Below, piece by piece: positions 62,288 to 64,000 of a DNA stretch of 64,000 nt. This DNA comes from Rallus limicola. Lineage: Eukaryota > Chordata > Aves > Gruiformes > Rallidae. Numbering within the stretch: position 1 is the stretch's first letter; each line of letters opens with the position of its first letter. The notes beneath the pieces are model-generated. The model did not search any database, was not told the DNA's origin, and saw only the letters and a list, made by a program, of their open reading frames with translations. The position numbers and the translations under genes are program-made. The stretch is taken from the NCBI GenBank assembly GCA_022605955.1, contig JAKCOZ010000012.1, forward strand, positions 28,109,956 through 28,173,955. The letters run 5' to 3'.

Positions 62288-63901
62288 GTGGCTGTTTCTT
62301 CAGCTCTAGAGATGGATTAAAGCCCTGTGTCAGGGGTCTCTCTGTGGTGACAAACTGACTTCATCACAAGTAAAGCTTACCCACGGCACGCCCCAGCTTT
62401 GTGTTCCTTTACAAGGGGTGGGCTGTAGGATCCCTGTTAGTGACCTGCTGGGACACCTTTCTTGGCCACCACTCCGTCCCTGAGGGTTATGGGGTGTACA
62501 GATCTGTAAGGAGCAACATGGACTCAATGTTTTTTACCCAAGGCACTGACTGGTTGCAACTGGCAGTTGTCAAGTGGTTACAGATGCTATCAGCTGTTCA
62601 GTGAAGAGTAATAGAAGCAATGCTGAACCAATCTCCTGTTCATCCTGGTAGCTTGTCTGTGCTGTACACTGTCCTTTCCAGAGCAAGCAAACAAGACAGT
62701 ACTGCTACTTCTTCACATATAAATTAAATTAAACTGCTTCTATCACCCTTGTGCCTTTAATAACATGAATAACCAGACACCTTGCTGCCTTCTCCCATGC
62801 CTGTAGTTCATAGGTACAGCAGCCACCAAGGCACAGTTACACGCTGGGCCACGTATCTTCACATACACCAGACACCTGCAGAGACCTGCAAATCTGACTT
62901 CACTGCTGCTTTTGAAACTGAAACCATCCAAAACTTCCTGAGCCAACATTTGAGGTGAGCCCCGAGCCCCTCCAGCCAACACCTGCAGTACTACTTGGGC
63001 GGCAGTGCCGGGGTTCAGCTCAGCCCCGGCTCCCGAGGAGCTGCAGGTCTGCAAGGGGGTTAAAGATGGAACGATGGGCTCTGCGTGTCATTGGAGATCA
63101 AAGGCAGCATCCCCCTCTCTGAGGGCAGGCCCCAGTGATGAGGATAGCAGATTCTCCCCGGGCACATGGGTTTTTACTCAAGCTGTTCCTCTGAACTCCA
63201 GTGATGGAGGGTCTGTCCCCATGCCCACCCTAACAACCACCCAGGTGAAGAGGTGACAGCTTCTCACAAGGCACGACAAGACAGCTAGCTTCCTGTTTCC
63301 AACAGGAATTTAAAATAACACATTCCTACATCGATAAGAGATGCTGACATGCTGCTTTATCACAATTTTTAGTGTTTTCCTAGTGTTTTCCTTTGTTTGT
63401 TATTACTTCCTGGCTGAAGAAAACAGACAATCCGGTTCTGAGAGAATCGGACACACGATCCGGTACCATACTGTGAGCTGGCACCAAGGACAATAAAAGC
63501 TTTTGGCCAGCAAGAAGCTGGGATGAAAAAGAACAACGTGAAAACATCCTGCAAAGGGCCTTTAAGGAGAACTGGCATGATATGGCAAGAAGGGACAGCA
63601 TGGGGAGGACCTGGAGTACTGCTCTGCCAAGGAGTCAGATCTCACCAGGAGCCTGGGTGAGTGGGAGGGACCCTGAAGAGCAAGCTAAAAACTAAACATC
63701 ACACAAGGAAAAAACAGGGACATCATTCAGATCAGAATTACACCAGAACAAAAATTAAATATTTTGCTGGCATTGACACATAAAAACACACGGGAATGGT
63801 GGTGTCTAAAATCGTCCTGCCTCTTCATGCAGTTTCTTTTGACTCTCGTAAATAAAGGGTTTGTCCACAATTTCTCTTGAGCTCCAGCTTTGCTGGATTG
63901 G
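62288..63901. other. Non-coding stretch, no gene recognised
   Basis: Nothing supportable on either strand beyond ordinary mixed sequence. Confidence 0.5.
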
Positions 63902-64000
63902 AGACAGGACAAGGGGCGATGGCCTCAAGTTGGAGCACAGGGAGTTCCCCACCAGTCTGGGGAAGAACTTCTTGCCAGTGAGGGTGAGGGAGCCCTGGGC
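63902..64000 (+). mobile_element. CR1 LINE fragment (copy E), cut by the window edge
   Basis: The segment 'gagacaggacaaggggcgatgg...gcacagggagttccccacc...ccagtgagggtgaggga' is closely similar to the 3' region of copy D (about 30908-31000). It starts abruptly at about 63902, so it is 5'-truncated within the 3' region, and it continues past 64000. Confidence 0.9.

Noticed and set aside
62016..62320. Arg-Leu and Glu-Ala dipeptide-repeat frames
   Set aside because: They are explained entirely by the (GAGGCT)18 array.
1..64000. CRISPR arrays, operons, phage or bacterial features, and tRNA or rRNA genes
   Set aside because: The window is vertebrate nuclear DNA; no spaced direct-repeat arrays, cloverleaf candidates or rRNA-like sequence were seen.

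Overview
The window is vertebrate nuclear DNA, most likely from a bird. The dispersed repeats are CR1 LINE 3' ends (five clear copies, several with the ATTCTGTG-type terminal repeat), plus one solo LTR that looks like an avian ERVL. I see no L1 or Alu-like SINEs. Gene density is low, and almost all short open frames are chance or repeat-derived. The species cannot be fixed from the sequence.

Two protein genes are well supported, both on the minus strand. SUCNR1 (succinate receptor, a rhodopsin-class GPCR) has its main coding exon at 25576-26517, with a candidate first exon ending at 29041. AADAC (arylacetamide deacetylase) has five coding exons between 34826 and 42576. All AADAC splice sites can be read directly, and the 403-residue product keeps the Ser189/Asp343/His373 triad. 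In mammals the order is AADACL2-AADAC-SUCNR1-MBNL1 on one strand. The order and orientation here match that block reversed, so MBNL1 should start to the left on the minus strand. A CpG-rich segment at about 5590-6010 with a strong minus-strand splice donor (CAG|GTAAGG) is a good candidate for an untranslated MBNL1 first exon and promoter. No MBNL1 coding exon is in the window.

Layout. 1-5589: non-coding, with a long imperfect inverted repeat at 994-1147. 5590-6010: CpG island. 6011-18959: non-coding, with a degenerate 29-bp minisatellite at 12178-12565. 18960-20470: two minus-strand CR1 copies flanking a very CpG-dense 0.2-kb island that carries a near-consensus CTCF motif. 21735-22097: a CR1 with a perfect 37-bp tandem duplication. 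25306-29043: SUCNR1. 30695-31172: another CR1. 33742-42800: AADAC with its probable polyA signal and promoter. 42.8-64 kb: about 21 kb with no recognisable gene, holding a solo LTR with a 5-bp target duplication (50220-50812), a second perfect 37-bp tandem duplication (54854-54927), an uninterrupted (GAGGCT)18 array (62180-62287) and a CR1 running off the right edge.

The two genes do not form a pathway. AADAC is an ER-lumenal esterase of liver and gut, and SUCNR1 is a plasma-membrane sensor of extracellular succinate. Their adjacency reflects ancient synteny. I found no clear sign of a new molecular system. The most interesting unexplained items are the hairpin near 1 kb, the CTCF/CpG island between the CR1 copies, and the candidate SUCNR1 first exon.
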